Positions 50,401-61,033 of a DNA stretch of 64,000 bases are shown here, piece after piece. Positions within the stretch are counted from its first letter, which is position 1; each line of letters starts with the position of its first letter. A program made the position numbers and the translations under genes. Location: NCBI RefSeq assembly GCF_026262505.1, contig NC_067206.1:25683896-25747895 (forward strand), given 5' to 3'. The notes below the pieces were generated by a model, which was not told where the DNA came from, did not search any database, and was given only the letters and a program-made list of their open reading frames with translations. Origin of the DNA: Trichomonas vaginalis G3. Its lineage: Eukaryota; Parabasalia; Trichomonadida; Trichomonadidae.

Positions 50401-50913
50401 CTCAAATATAAGTTGGCCTATTCAATAATAAAATTAAATAATATTTAAAATAATAAATAAAAGTGATTGAGGTCATAGCAAAACGGCTGTTTCAGTCATT
50501 AATTCTTAAAAATAAAAAGGGTAAAAACTAAATAAAAATGGGTAAAATTCAATAGTGTCTGTGCTATCGTTCAATTTGAAGGTGTCTTTTGAAACCGCAA
50601 GACAATTGAATTTTTGATAGTGTATTATGGTTTGACAGACACCAATGAAAAAAATAAAATGATATTATTTAAATATATAAGATCCTTATATAAAATATAA
50701 ATATTTTATCGTTTTATTTTCTTGTTTTAGAAATGTTTTTTATTGAAAAATCAAATAACTAACTCCAAAATAAAATTTTTGATTTAAAGACACTATGATG
50801 ACACCAGGCAAATCTTCCAAGACACCTATCGTCGGGAATCTAACAACCCTAAACCAAACGATAATGAGGATTCATTTACTGACGATGAAATACCTGTAAA
50901 TGATGCTTTATAA
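47485..50913 (+). pseudogene. Primase-helicase of Polinton C, carrying an inserted transposon
   Basis: Same primase plus superfamily 3 helicase as in A and B (TASGGLHIYC region broken; LQGTGKNR, FLVLNELKN and FVTNNVYPVKIEVGDRRY present). A hAT-like MITE lies near its 3' end (49743-50851). Unlike A and B, the gene points opposite to the fibre gene of its own element, so the cassette between the arrays is inverted. No KilA-N gene was found in C. Confidence 0.85.
49743..50851. mobile_element. hAT-like non-autonomous transposon (1.1 kb) with 8-bp target duplication
   Basis: Perfect 11-bp inverted ends TAGGGTTGTTA and the target duplication AACCAAAC at 49735-49742 and 50852-50859. An 8-bp duplication with TAGGG ends is the hAT signature. 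The interior is AT-rich with no coding capacity and contains scattered copies of AAGACACC/GGTGTCTT-like words. The clean duplication implies a recent insertion into the primase-helicase of C. Confidence 0.85.
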
Positions 50914-50947
50914 AGTATGATTTGAATTTATTTTTGCATTAATCCTG

Positions 50948-51175
50948 TGTTGTTGTCTAAATGTCATGTTGTCTCATTTTTTCAGAGAAGTTAATTAACC
51001 TGGTGACCTGGTGACCTGGTGACTCCTTCAGTTCTTCAAAAATAATTCATAACTGCCTTCCTCCTGTGTTGTTGTCTAAATGTCATGTTGTCTCATTTTT
51101 TCAGAGAAGTTAAATAACCTGGTGACCTGGTGACCTGGTGACCCCTTCAGTTCTTCAAAAATAATTAATTATTGA
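50948..51175 (-). repeat. Iteron-like array of C, right: two inverted units (A-type core)
   Basis: Contains CCTGGTGACCTGGTGACCTG twice, with the TGTTGTTGTCTAAATGTCAT framework. Inverted relative to the array at 46935. Confidence 0.85.
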
Positions 51176-51189
51176 ATAACCTAAAACAT

Positions 51190-51217
51190 GAGACTTTGTC
51201 TCCGGACTCTTTGAGTC
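51190..51217. repeat. Double-hairpin motif next to the right array, absent from B
   Basis: GAGAC-TTT-GTCTC followed by GACTC-TTT-GAGTC. At the matching place in B (around 31535) the flanks ACGTTAA and TGGTTTCAGG are joined without it. Confidence 0.8.
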
Positions 51218-51312
51218 ACTTAACGTAAACATTAACGTAAACATTTATTTCTGCAGTTCATCCATTACTTCATTACCTAATTAATTACAGACATAAAATA
51301 TATTTAGTTCAT

Positions 51313-52979
51313 TCATTGAACTCTATACCATGCGTAAACTGTCATGTAAGATGGCATGTATTCTTTACTTTGTCCCGTTGTTTGTGTATATCCTGAAACG
51401 TGATGTGTATGGTTTCCTTCTCCCTGAGTGTCACTCCAGTAACAATTTATGGCAAACTTAACATCGTCTTTAACATCATATCCTTTACCTTTTGTCATTG
51501 CTGACCAATCCCAATATCTATGCTTATGCCAACCTGCTTGAGATGTGCTTAAATCTATGTAGTGACTATGTGCAGGTAAATTTTCACCTGAAATCGTTTT
51601 ACTTCCCCCTGTTTCCTTTGAAGAGTTTGCACAATAAAAACCTGTCAACTATTTGTTCCATGCACCAACACCAAACATTACTTGAGGACCTCTTGCATCC
51701 ATAGATGTATAAATAGAACCTACTGGGTTCATTAAATCAAACATATGAGATATTATAGGATTGTCTCTTTTGAACTTAAAATATAGTGTAACTATTTCAG
51801 GTTTCTTCTGGTTTGTGTCAGAATATTTTTTATAATATAATCTTATGTTTTCAGGGTAGGTAAATCTTGACTATAATATTTATTTCTGTCATCTGTATAA
51901 TAATATACTTTTCGTTTTTTCTATTGCATTATATCTTTATATCTATAATAATCTAAATATAATGTTAACTTTTGTTCATCTACATGTGGTGTTCTGACAT
52001 CATCTCCATAGTCATAATAATATGGTGCTGGAGCTGGGTCAGGCAATGTCATATCTGCCATTTCATAAACTCTTAAATATTTCTTTTGTTCGTCTCCATA
52101 TAAGTTTAAGTAACAGTTGTTGTCTAATGGAACTTTAACTTGTGTGCCATCATTCTTTTTATAACTTACATACATTTCATTGTTATTTTTCGGAATGAGT
52201 TTACACCGTGTACCATTTTTTAAGGACTGTACAAACTGCCATCTAAAATATTTATTTTCTTCATTGACAGAAAAAGTCACCAACAATAGTTTCAATATTT
52301 TTCGTTGTTCCTATTCAAACTTTGGTATATTTCGTTAACATATGTTTTATCCACCTTCTTCTCTAACTCATCGTTAACATATTCCTTATCCTTTCTCTTC
52401 TCCTAACTATCATTAACATAAGTTTTATCCGCTTTAAGGTCTAAACATCCCGAAACCCATTCTGTATCAGCTTTAACTTTAAAAGTCTCAAATGTCCATT
52501 CATGATACCATTCAACCTTTTCTTTAATTTCATTATCTTTTCATCAACATAAACCAAATTTGCCTTCTTATTTAACTCACTATCCACATATTCCTTATCT
52601 GCCTTCTTCATTATGTCGTTTAGGAAACCTTCTATGAATTCCTCATTTAAATTAAATCTTCCATCTTCAAAACTTTAGGAAATGCATTTAATGCGTAATA
52701 TCTCTGTCTTCTGGTGGAATTGATGTTATATCATCCGTTATACCTTTTAATTTTAGAATTCATAATAATAAAATTTCTTTTATATTTGATATCACTGCAC
52801 CACCTTTGCAAACGAATTCGAAATGGTCATTTTTCAATACTATCTCCAAATCTCCATATTTCAACCTTTGCGTTTGTTCTGCCGTCTTGAATTATATGCA
52901 TATATGGCGTATGTAATGGTCTGAGGGACCTGGGTGCTTTGTGCCTTAAGTTGCTGTGGTTGCTGTTGTTTAATCATTT
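51313..52979 (-). pseudogene. Fibre gene of Polinton C, mosaic
   Basis: Starts at about 52979 with the same Gln-rich beginning and stalk repeats as fibre B (the KADK-YV motifs are recognisable on the minus strand at 52330-52620). The middle (about 51921-52295) is different, with YGDEQKKYLRVYEMADM and PDPAPAPYYYDYGD. The tip (51313-51648) matches fibre A: HSHYIDLSTSQAGWHKH and a final MTVYAWYRVQ. So stalk, middle and tip have separate histories. Broken in many places. Confidence 0.75.
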
Positions 52980-52999
52980 ATTATGATTTAAAAATAAAT

Positions 53000-53709
53000 A
53001 TTTAATCCGTTATCTCATCAGCTATTTTTCTATTTGAAATTGCCATAATATTTTCAATTCATGAATTCTAAATCACAATCAAATAGGTCAGTTATTCTAA
53101 ATTTAATATTTGATAAATCTTTTGAATGAAGAATAAATGAATTCCCGGATAATTGAAACGGATATGATAAAGAAAATGTGTTTAAGTTGATGATAAAATG
53201 TTTTGTAATTGATGGGTAAGAGTTAGGGTCTAAATGTTTGATGTGAAAATCTCATTGGGGTATTAACTTTATCACATTTGATTAAAATGAAATTGGAACC
53301 AGTGTCAGAATACAAAACATCCCCAACATCTTTTTCAAAATTTAATATCCCCAACAATGAACGAAGATGAGGAGTACAAAATTTAATTTTCAGCGGAAAT
53401 TTAATAAGGTTATTTATTTCATCAAGTTCAAAAAGTTTATCGGGTTTGATTTAAAATTTTCTTCATACCATACGATAAATGATTCATTTAAATAACTTAA
53501 AATCATGTTAATATCCCATTTCGCTATCACATTATTTATATACATATCAACGTTTTTTCAAGGTCATCTTTAATAAATGATATATAATCTGAAGGTCTAA
53601 AAGAATGGGATTAAATTTACCACTCACAGAAACGAGAGTAACATTATAAATTCCGCTAACTGTTAAATTTAATTCACAACTATTATTCGAAATAATATTG
53701 ATAATTGAC
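53000..53709 (-). pseudogene. Penton-like gene of Polinton C
   Basis: Homologous over its length to the intact B gene at 28548-29258. Several breaks. Confidence 0.65.
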
Positions 53710-53730
53710 ATTTTTATTACGATTAAAAAT

Positions 53731-54208
53731 ATGGTAAAGCGTTATTTTCCAGTGATAAATAAAACTAGAATAAGATTACCTCAAGAATTCATAAATTCAA
53801 CGAATAAGAAATTCATTCATGTTATAAATTTTAGTGTTTTCAGAAAATATGAGTCAATGTCATATTCATCAACAGGTTATATTTCACTTCATTCAAATTT
53901 AGTTCAATCAAACCCATATAATGACCATTTCATAAGATTTTCAGATGGTATTAAAAATGTAATTGATAGATTAAAATATGAACAGATTAACATTATCGAA
54001 TTTTTGGAATTTTGGTTTAAATATCCCGATGGAAAAAAGATTGAAGTTAAAGATAAAGCTGATACTATAACAAAAACAATTACAATGACCGATCGGATAG
54101 TGGGGAACAAAAAGAAATAAAACAAACGATAAAACTGGTGAAAGGTCAATTATTATTGATTATGATTCAAAGGATTATTATTCGATAATGTTAATGCTTG
54201 AATATTAA
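53731..54208 (+). pseudogene. Beta-rich capsid-associated candidate, Polinton C
   Basis: Homologue of the minus gene at 28049-28528 in B, starting with the same MVKRYFPVINKTRI. Divergent from the penton-like gene as in B. About one break. Confidence 0.55.
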
Positions 54209-54549
54209 ATAGCCTTAACAAAGAATTTTTCAAGTGATATTTTATATTCATCAACTATTTATGATATATAAATATCATTATAAGTTAAATGTAGTTCAGT
54301 TGTTGCTCCGTTCTTTGATATCTTAATTGTGCTAATATCCTTTATAGGATTTATTTTTGCAACTGTTCCGCAGCATGAAACCTCATCATCTATGAAAAAT
54401 TGAATCTTAACGTCTGAATCTTGAACATCACAAAGAATGGCGATAATGTGAATTAATGATTCATAAGGTAAAATAATTAAACCAGATTGGTCAATTAAAT
54501 TTATTATTGAATCATAATTATTAATTATTATATCACGGTAAATTTTCAT
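54208..54549 (-). pseudogene. 113-aa protein homologue, Polinton C
   Basis: Matches 27711-28052 in B (MKIYRDIIINNYDSIINLID). Convergent with the beta-rich gene. About one break. Confidence 0.55.
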
Positions 54550-54555
54550 TAATTC

Positions 54556-54903
54556 AGAATTTAATGTCTACTTTATATGGCGCATTGCGACTGGAATCGT
54601 AGATTCCTGGGTTCTCGATGTTTGATGAAAGAGGTGGGGGTATGTTGGATAAGTGGGAATTTCAACGGGTTCTTTACCGGGTTCAGATAAAATGATTGGG
54701 TCTTCATCTTCTTTATTTTGCTCCTCCTCTCTTCGGTAAGTCACGAGTTAAATAAATTGGACTGTGTTGCTGACCTTGTTAATTCAGGGCTAACATTAAC
54801 TTTAACATTTTGAATAATTCTGATTTATCATCATTTACGTTATAACCAACCGTAATCTCTGCTTTTGCGTTTGTGTTCTTTTGACTTGTAAACGTCTTCT
54901 CAT
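54556..54903 (-). pseudogene. 103-aa protein homologue, Polinton C
   Basis: Homologue of 27382-27693 in B, broken. Near its 3' end it carries an extra 30-bp double-hairpin segment not found in B. Confidence 0.5.
54578..54607. repeat. 30-bp double-hairpin insertion, absent from B
   Basis: CGC-ATT-GCG, ACT spacer, GGAATC-GTA-GATTCC. In B the flanks GAGAACCC and ATATAAA (minus strand of C) are contiguous at about 27670, so the segment was gained in C or lost in B precisely. Confidence 0.85.
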
Positions 54904-54949
54904 TTATAATTGAATAAAAAAAAGAAAAATATTTTAAAGTTTATTTTAG

Positions 54950-55885
54950 TTGTTACGGTATATATCCCAAGTTCATCCTTGTTGTTTGCTTATACTTTCT
55001 TTGTAACTGCACCAATTATGTTATTGATAGTGTTTGAGTTTCTTCCAGTCTTATTTTATCATTTACAATATCTTTAATCATTTCATTACATGCATTCTTA
55101 AAACCATCTGATTTTTCTAATTTACGTCTATCACTTTCTTTAATTAAATCAAAGTTATAACCTTGTTGAGAATAAATGGTTTCTTTATCAATTCCTTGAA
55201 CGCTTCTGAAAGTGAAGATGAAGAAATTCTTGCCACTTGAATTGGTTTAAATTCTGCTTTCATTGCTTCTTTCTGTTCATTGAACACTGGATCGAATAAA
55301 GCAACTTTAAAGAATTTCTTAGCTGGAATTTCAGGTCTCAAATTTGCATATTGACCATCAAACTGATTAACATATTGAGGTAATCCGTTTGGTCCTTCTT
55401 CAACAGCGTTTAATTCTTCATTGAAATAAGAATATGGATTATGACGGTATGAAAGAATTGGACCATTTTCACCTTCTCCGAAATGTTGTTTAACAGCTTT
55501 TCCATTTTCATCAAATTGCATAGGATAACGTTCATTATATGCTTTACGTTTAGGATAATCAGATATAGTTAATTTATAACCATTTATGACTTTAATATTA
55601 CCTTGACCATCAGTAACGAAAACTTCATTTATACCATCAGGTTTTCCATTTGGTCCTGTAATGTCTGCTTCATGTGCTTCCCAATTTGGTCCATGACGTT
55701 TGGCATATGCTTGAGCTTCTGGTAATGTTAAAACGTTTCTCATTTGTTTAACATCCTTTTGAAGACCGGCAACAATGTGGACTAATTTTCATTCCGTCTG
55801 GAACTTTCATGGTTCTATTATATGCACCCTTTTTGTTTGTCCCTTGTTTTAATGGAACCTGTAGAAGATTTGCTATTTCTGTCAT
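54950..55885 (-). pseudogene. Conserved structural protein of Polinton C
   Basis: Homologue of 26458-27322 in B, sharing [20 protein letters not shown] and [20 protein letters not shown]. The C-terminal third is more diverged than the rest. Broken. Confidence 0.55.
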
Positions 55886-55927
55886 GTTTAATTATAAATA
55901 AAAAATAAAAATTAATCATAAAAAGTT

Positions 55928-56747
55928 AATCAAATTTAACACTTCCTATTTAAATCAACTATTATTTTTCCATGTTCACCTAATTGCTGATATTGTGTGT
56001 AAAGTTCATTAATTGATTGGTAAATTCACTTGATAAAGCATAACGTTCAACTTTGACGACTAAACCCACTGAAAATGAAAAGTGTTGATAGATTTGATTT
56101 AATGTTTGTGCTTAATGCTTTAAAGTATTGAACAGCCATAAGAATGAACACTGAATGTGTCGACATTGAGTTAATAACTGATTAAAAATATGATTTCTCA
56201 TTTGTTATTAGTTTTGATTTCACTGCATCATCTAGAAAAATGAGTGAATGCAAAAATTCTCTATCAAAATTTGAAATAGAAAGTGTTTCAAATAATTCAT
56301 CCCGTTGTTTATCAATAATTTTATCCTCTAATCCTTGCTTCTTGATTGTATTATATAATTCTTTATACATTAAAAAGTTTTTTAAATAATCTTCTGCTTC
56401 TTCTTGTGATAATAAATAATTGGAATTTTGATTAAATGCTTTAAAGATTCAAATGTATCATTGAAGGTGAACCTGAACGGTTGATATAAATTAACACATG
56501 TGAATAGGGGGAAGTGTTAGCAATAATGATAATTTGTTTTAATATCGTTAATGTTTGTACCTTTATTCTGTTTACCAATTGCTGCAGTGATTGAATTTAA
56601 GTAACATTCAGAATATGGAATTTTCATTAATTTTTCCTTAGATAGAGCATTTCTATTATCACTCAATGCTTCATTAATCATATCATCTACGTATGTATAT
56701 ATATACTCCGCTAATTCTTCATAAGGGGTGGATGAATTTAAATCCAT
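55928..56747 (-). pseudogene. Packaging ATPase region, Polinton C
   Basis: Homologue of 25591-26415 in B, with MDLNSSTPYEELAE at its start and LHSLIFLDDAVKSKLI further on. Several breaks. Confidence 0.65.
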
Positions 56748-56775
56748 TTAATCAAAAATAAATTTATAATTTTAA

Positions 56776-58408
56776 ACATTTCTATTCATCAATATTTCAT
56801 CATATGAACTTCTATACTGTGGTGGTGTACCTGTTGGATGATATTTCAAACCTTCATCCGGTGTCCATGTCCAATATGTAGTCCTAGTAAACCAAACCTG
56901 AGGAGATTTGTCACCTTTGAACAGTAAGTGTCATTTCACCCTGAATGATTGGATAAGCTTCACTTGTACTGTAACTTGTGAGTTGAAAGTTTCTAATCCA
57001 TCAAAGAATATACCCGCTCCATCACGTTGAACTGGAATAGTGCATAAGAATGAAGTTTGGTCTTTCCATGTTCTAGCTAATGGCGTGCCATTATCATCAT
57101 TCAGTGGTCTAGTTAATGAGTCCTCGTATTCTTCTGTGCATTCATTCACTCCATCTAAATCAGAAGCTTGAAGCATACGTGTAAAGAATATGTCGCCCAC
57201 TGTGGTCATCGCTTGATCGGGGAAGTTTCTGGAATCTATAGTGACCTGAAGACCTCGAAGCATTGGATTTTCTAAAAACTGTTCTTTGCATTGCATTCTT
57301 CGGAAATGTTAACACAACATCTGTAACATTATGAAGAGCGTATGAGAAATCTGAGCTGATACCTTCAGGAGTGATGCAACCTCCATTTAGTGGAACGAAC
57401 GTCAATATGTTGAGCTGGAATCATGAATGGATCTTCCTTACTGAATAAACGTGGTATTGCTTTAACTGATTCTTCAATTAAACCGTATCCTGGTGTAATG
57501 CATTTATCCTCTAAAACTTCCATCTTTGTGCATGAAATAATAACATTATCAACTGTTGCGTCAGCAGATGTGGCGGCTAAAGCTTGTAATTAATTTGGCA
57601 GGAAGTCCGATTTGTTGGAATTTGCGATCATATATTATAAACAATGATTCATAATCTTTTCATAATTTTCATCAGTTATCTTTTCATAAACGTAATTTTG
57701 TAAATCAGCAACTCTTAACGGGTCAACCTGACAAAATACTAAAGTATCCCTGAAAACATAATATTTAAGAATGATATCACCAAATGATTTAGGATAATCA
57801 TCGAACGCCTGAAATGCTAACAAACATTTACCGGAATAATCATATCAAAAGTGACATCAACTTCTTCATTTGCTTCTTGAAAACTTCTGAAGGGTCAATA
57901 TATTTACCACATACTGAGTTATCATATTTTTGAACATATTATATAACGAATGAAAAACTTTTTAACTTTCCTTTCTGATTTTGGTTTATATGTTGCAAAT
58001 GCGAAAGATTCACGGGCGCAATCCATCTGAAGATAACCGCATCACCTCTTTCGGTTTCTACTTCTAATTGTTTAAAGCTTTGATTTGATGATTTGTAACC
58101 AACGAATAAACGCATGCATTTAAAAGCGGCATCACATGTGAAAGCTTTATTTGAAACTAGAGTTGCTTTAACTTTGCGTTTAATATATGTGTCACCTAAT
58201 TGGTTCACATCATGAGCCGGATTTGTAATTCTTAAATGAGTTTGTTTATCATCAAAATATGGAGCATCAGAGTCATAGCATGAACTTTCAAGTTCTCTAT
58301 AATATCTTCTACCGTCATTCTTTGCGAATATTTCATTTATCTTTCGAATGAATGAAACACATTTCCATTAATCGTTTAGTGTTTGGCACCAAATAGTTAG
58401 TCGTCATT
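56776..58408 (-). pseudogene. Major capsid protein region, Polinton C
   Basis: Homologue of 23930-25566 in B, with LRGLQVTIDSRNFPDQAM and FLCTIPVQRDGAGIFFDG. Broken in about half a dozen places. Confidence 0.6.
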
Positions 58409-58475
58409 TATTATAAATAAAAAATCAAAATTAAAAGATGAAAATGAATTTTTAATTTTAATGAAATAATCAACT

Positions 58476-58690
58476 ATGGCTGCAGGATTCTTTAAAAAAT
58501 TATGGGATAAAGTAAAAAGAGGAGCGCATAAAGTTTGGGAAACATTGAAGAAGGAGCAAATTGGATATTTAAGAATAAAGAAGCAATTAGTGACGTTGCT
58601 GAATCAATAACACCAAAAGCTGCCCCAATAAGAGAAATATTAAATAAAGGAGAAAAAGTTTATCAAAGACTTCAACCGATACTAAGATAA
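58476..58690 (+). pseudogene. Cationic amphipathic small protein, Polinton C
   Basis: Homologue of the 71-aa gene at 23648-23863, with the same MAAGFFKKLWDKVKRGAHK start and the same end. About one break. Confidence 0.55.
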
Positions 58691-58714
58691 AAATAATATT
58701 TATTTATTTTTCCA

Positions 58715-58950
58715 CTATCTACCCCCTATTTTATTAAGTATTCCTTCAGCTATTCCACCAATTGCGTTACCTGCTTGTGCTCCCATCGCCGGATTACCTG
58801 CTTTAGTACCTAATACTCCCACTATGATAGTTCCTGCCGTTTTCGCTACTGGTGCCAAAAAGTTTGCAACGGGTTTAATAATCTTTTGATGAACCCAACC
58901 CGCAGCTTTCTTAATTCCTCCCATAATTTTTTAAAGAATCCTGCCGCCAT
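58715..58950 (-). pseudogene. Gly-rich small hydrophobic protein, Polinton C
   Basis: Contains AGWVHQKIIKPVANFLAPVA and GAQAGNAIGGIAEGILNKIG, and a MAAGFF-type start at about 58950. A probable membrane-active peptide, convergent with the cationic 71-aa gene. Homologue of 23379-23622. Confidence 0.5.
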
Positions 58951-59016
58951 TTCTGATTTAATATTAATTAAAAAATATATTTCATCACTTATATTCTAAT
59001 TTTTATTTAATGATAA

Positions 59017-59395
59017 ATGAAACCAATTTTAAAAATAAATGAAACAGAGGAGGAAGAAATAAATGAAAGTGAAAATGTTCAACAAAAAATAAACGTTGTT
59101 AAACCAATTACTGAAATAAAAATTTTTTCATCTGTTGAAGAATTTAATGACTATTATGCTAATAAAAAAATTATTTGAAGAATTGACAACGTGTAAATTG
59201 AATAAAATGTTTAAAGTTGATGGATTCAAAATTTCAAAAATAAAAGGAGTGGTTAGTTTGAAATCTATTCCTCAATCAAGAATCACCTCATTAATGAAAA
59301 TAGATGATTTAACAAAAAGAATAGAAATTATTGAAGAGCGAATAAATCAAATTATTGATTTCATAAATCATGACTCGTTGAGCCCGGGTCCTTAA
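59017..59395 (+). pseudogene. Coiled-coil protein, Polinton C
   Basis: Homologue of 16711-17079. The end of the frame differs from A and runs into a GACTC-GTT-GAGCC-like hairpin at about 59371, probably a decayed double-hairpin insertion. Broken. Confidence 0.55.
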
Positions 59396-59870
59396 AGCCC
59401 ATCACTGAGTTCAAGGTTATATTCATCAAATATTTCATTATTAAATGCAACTTCTGCTAGTTTATTTATTTTTTCAATACGATCATTTGAAAGTCTATCG
59501 TTTAATTTTTTCTGAAGTTTTCATTTTCTAGTTCTGAAACTTTATTTGGATGATATGTAAAATTCATGAAATTCTTTGGCCTCGGTTTTGATCATTAATT
59601 TACAAAGAACTTTTGTGGTTGGAATTCGTTTGAACCATTTATTAGTTATATTCGTTATATATTCAATATCTGGAATTAATTCCCAAATTTTTGCATTTTC
59701 AATTAATTTATTATCAAATGCAAAAGCAATGGGTTTAATATTATGTTTACCTTTATAATAAACTTTCTACATAATCATCGAAATAAACATCTACTTGTTT
59801 AACATTTTCAAGAATTGGTGAAAGAGCATCCATTAATTGATTGACGGTTACGAATCTTGATCCACTCATT
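59395..59870 (-). pseudogene. Unidentified Polinton C gene near the right end
   Basis: Minus-strand protein-like sequence starting MSGSRFVTVNQLMDALSPIL, then VKQVDVYFDD, KPIAFAFDNKLIENAKIWEL and a coiled end (NDRIEKINKLAEVAFNNE). No copy in A or B. Family not recognised. A few breaks. Confidence 0.45.
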
Positions 59871-60023
59871 TTCTTACGAATTAAAAAAATAAATTATTCA
59901 AAAATGTCAGAAGAAAATATTTAAATAAATTATTTAAATTTTTTTACTCTATTCAAGAATTTTATTTTTGATATAACTCATTGAATTCAAAATTTTTTAA
60001 AAAATTGACACCAATATATAACC

Positions 60024-60254
60024 GTAGAAGTTCTACCAGTAGAAATTCTGCCAGTAGAAGTTCTACCAGTAGAAACTTTACTAGTAGAAGTTCTGCCAGT
60101 ATAAACTCTGCCAGTATAAACTCTGCCAGTAGAAGTTCTGCCAGTAGAAGTTCTGCCAGTAGAAGTTCTGCCAGTATAAACTCTACCAGTAGAAGTTCTG
60201 CTAAAGTATTCAATTTTGAGTGAAACAGTAGAAGTTCTGCCAGTATAAACGAGT
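60024..60254. repeat. 15-bp minisatellite
   Basis: About fifteen copies of AGAAGTTCTGCCAGT with TATAAACTCTGCCAG variants. The 15-bp period gives a 5-residue pseudo-coding repeat on both strands. Confidence 0.85.
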
Positions 60255-60296
60255 AGGGGTAATTTTAGCTAAAAGTGACACACCCGTAAAAAGTGA

Positions 60297-60331
60297 CACA
60301 CCCGCGAAGGGTGTGATTACCGATCGGTAAT
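60297..60331. repeat. Two adjacent palindromes near the left end of the 60.3-kb element
   Basis: CACACCC-GCGAA-GGGTGTG followed directly by the perfect 16-bp palindrome ATTACCGATCGGTAAT. Both are GC-richer than the surroundings. Confidence 0.75.
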
Positions 60332-60399
60332 TTCGACAGTTTAGAATTTAAAATGTTTTATGGAACTGTTGCGAGTTTCATAAAGAATTTAAGGAATAT

Positions 60400-60610
60400 A
60401 AGCAAAGATTTGAATCAAAATCTTAGACCTAAGCCGCTCGATTCGCTCGTGGCTTCCGCGAATTACAGATCAGCAAAGATTTGAATCAAAATCTTCGAAC
60501 TAAGCCGCTCGATTCGCTCGCGGCTTCCGCGAATTACAGATCAGCAAAGATTTGAATCAAAATCTTCGAACTAAGCCGATCGCTTCGCTCGCGGCTTTCT
60601 TTATTATTTT
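60400..60610. repeat. 71-bp repeat, three copies, each able to fold
   Basis: Starts at about 60400, 60472 and 60543. Each holds AAGATTTGAATCAAAATCTT (stem AGATTTTGA-like) and AAGCCGC, an 11-nt loop, GCGGCTT. GC-rich stems stand out in AT-rich DNA. Confidence 0.75.
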
Positions 60611-60700
60611 AAATTTGCATATTTCCATCAAAAGTTCATAAGGTAAAAAATTTCGTTTATTTTTACTAAGAAAAAAAGGTTTTTGATAATAAATTTATTT

Positions 60701-60930
60701 TATTTCGAAAAAGTAGCAATAATCGTAAAAGGGTATTGATAGGCTTGCTAAAGTAACTAATTTTAGCTGTCAAATACTTTTGTATTTTGAAGTAAATTAG
60801 TATAAATTTGTTTTTACTTTTATTTCGAAAAAGTAGCAATAATCGTAAAAGGGTATTGATAGGCTTGCTAAAGTAACTAATTTTAGCTGTCAAATACTTT
60901 TGTATTTTGAAGTAAATTAGTATAAATTTG
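60701..60930. repeat. 120-bp tandem duplication
   Basis: Two nearly perfect copies starting TATTTCGAAAAAGTAGCAAT at 60701 and 60821. Contains TAACTAATTTTAGCTGTCAA, which echoes the element end motif TTTTAGCT. Confidence 0.85.
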
Positions 60931-60971
60931 ATATTATTTTAACTCCCTTTGAAAACCTCAATTTTCCATAC

Positions 60972-61033
60972 AGAGGGAACGGGAATAGCATCCAATATTC
61001 CCTGAGAATGGTTGCGCATTCTCAGTTCCCTCT
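60972..61033. repeat. Perfect three-way-junction fold
   Basis: The outer stem AGAGGGAAC/GTTCCCTCT encloses two immediately adjacent stems, GGGAATA/TATTCCC and TGAGAATG/CATTCTCA, with no unpaired bases between the stems. The geometry is too exact for chance. Confidence 0.85.

Noticed and set aside
59981-60223. Ser/Arg-rich 80-residue protein
   Set aside because: Produced by the 15-bp minisatellite, with an equally long frame on the other strand.
60972-61033. tRNA or other classic structured RNA gene
   Set aside because: Three perfect stems, but no anticodon arm, T-loop or internal promoter boxes; I found no tRNA or rRNA gene in the window.
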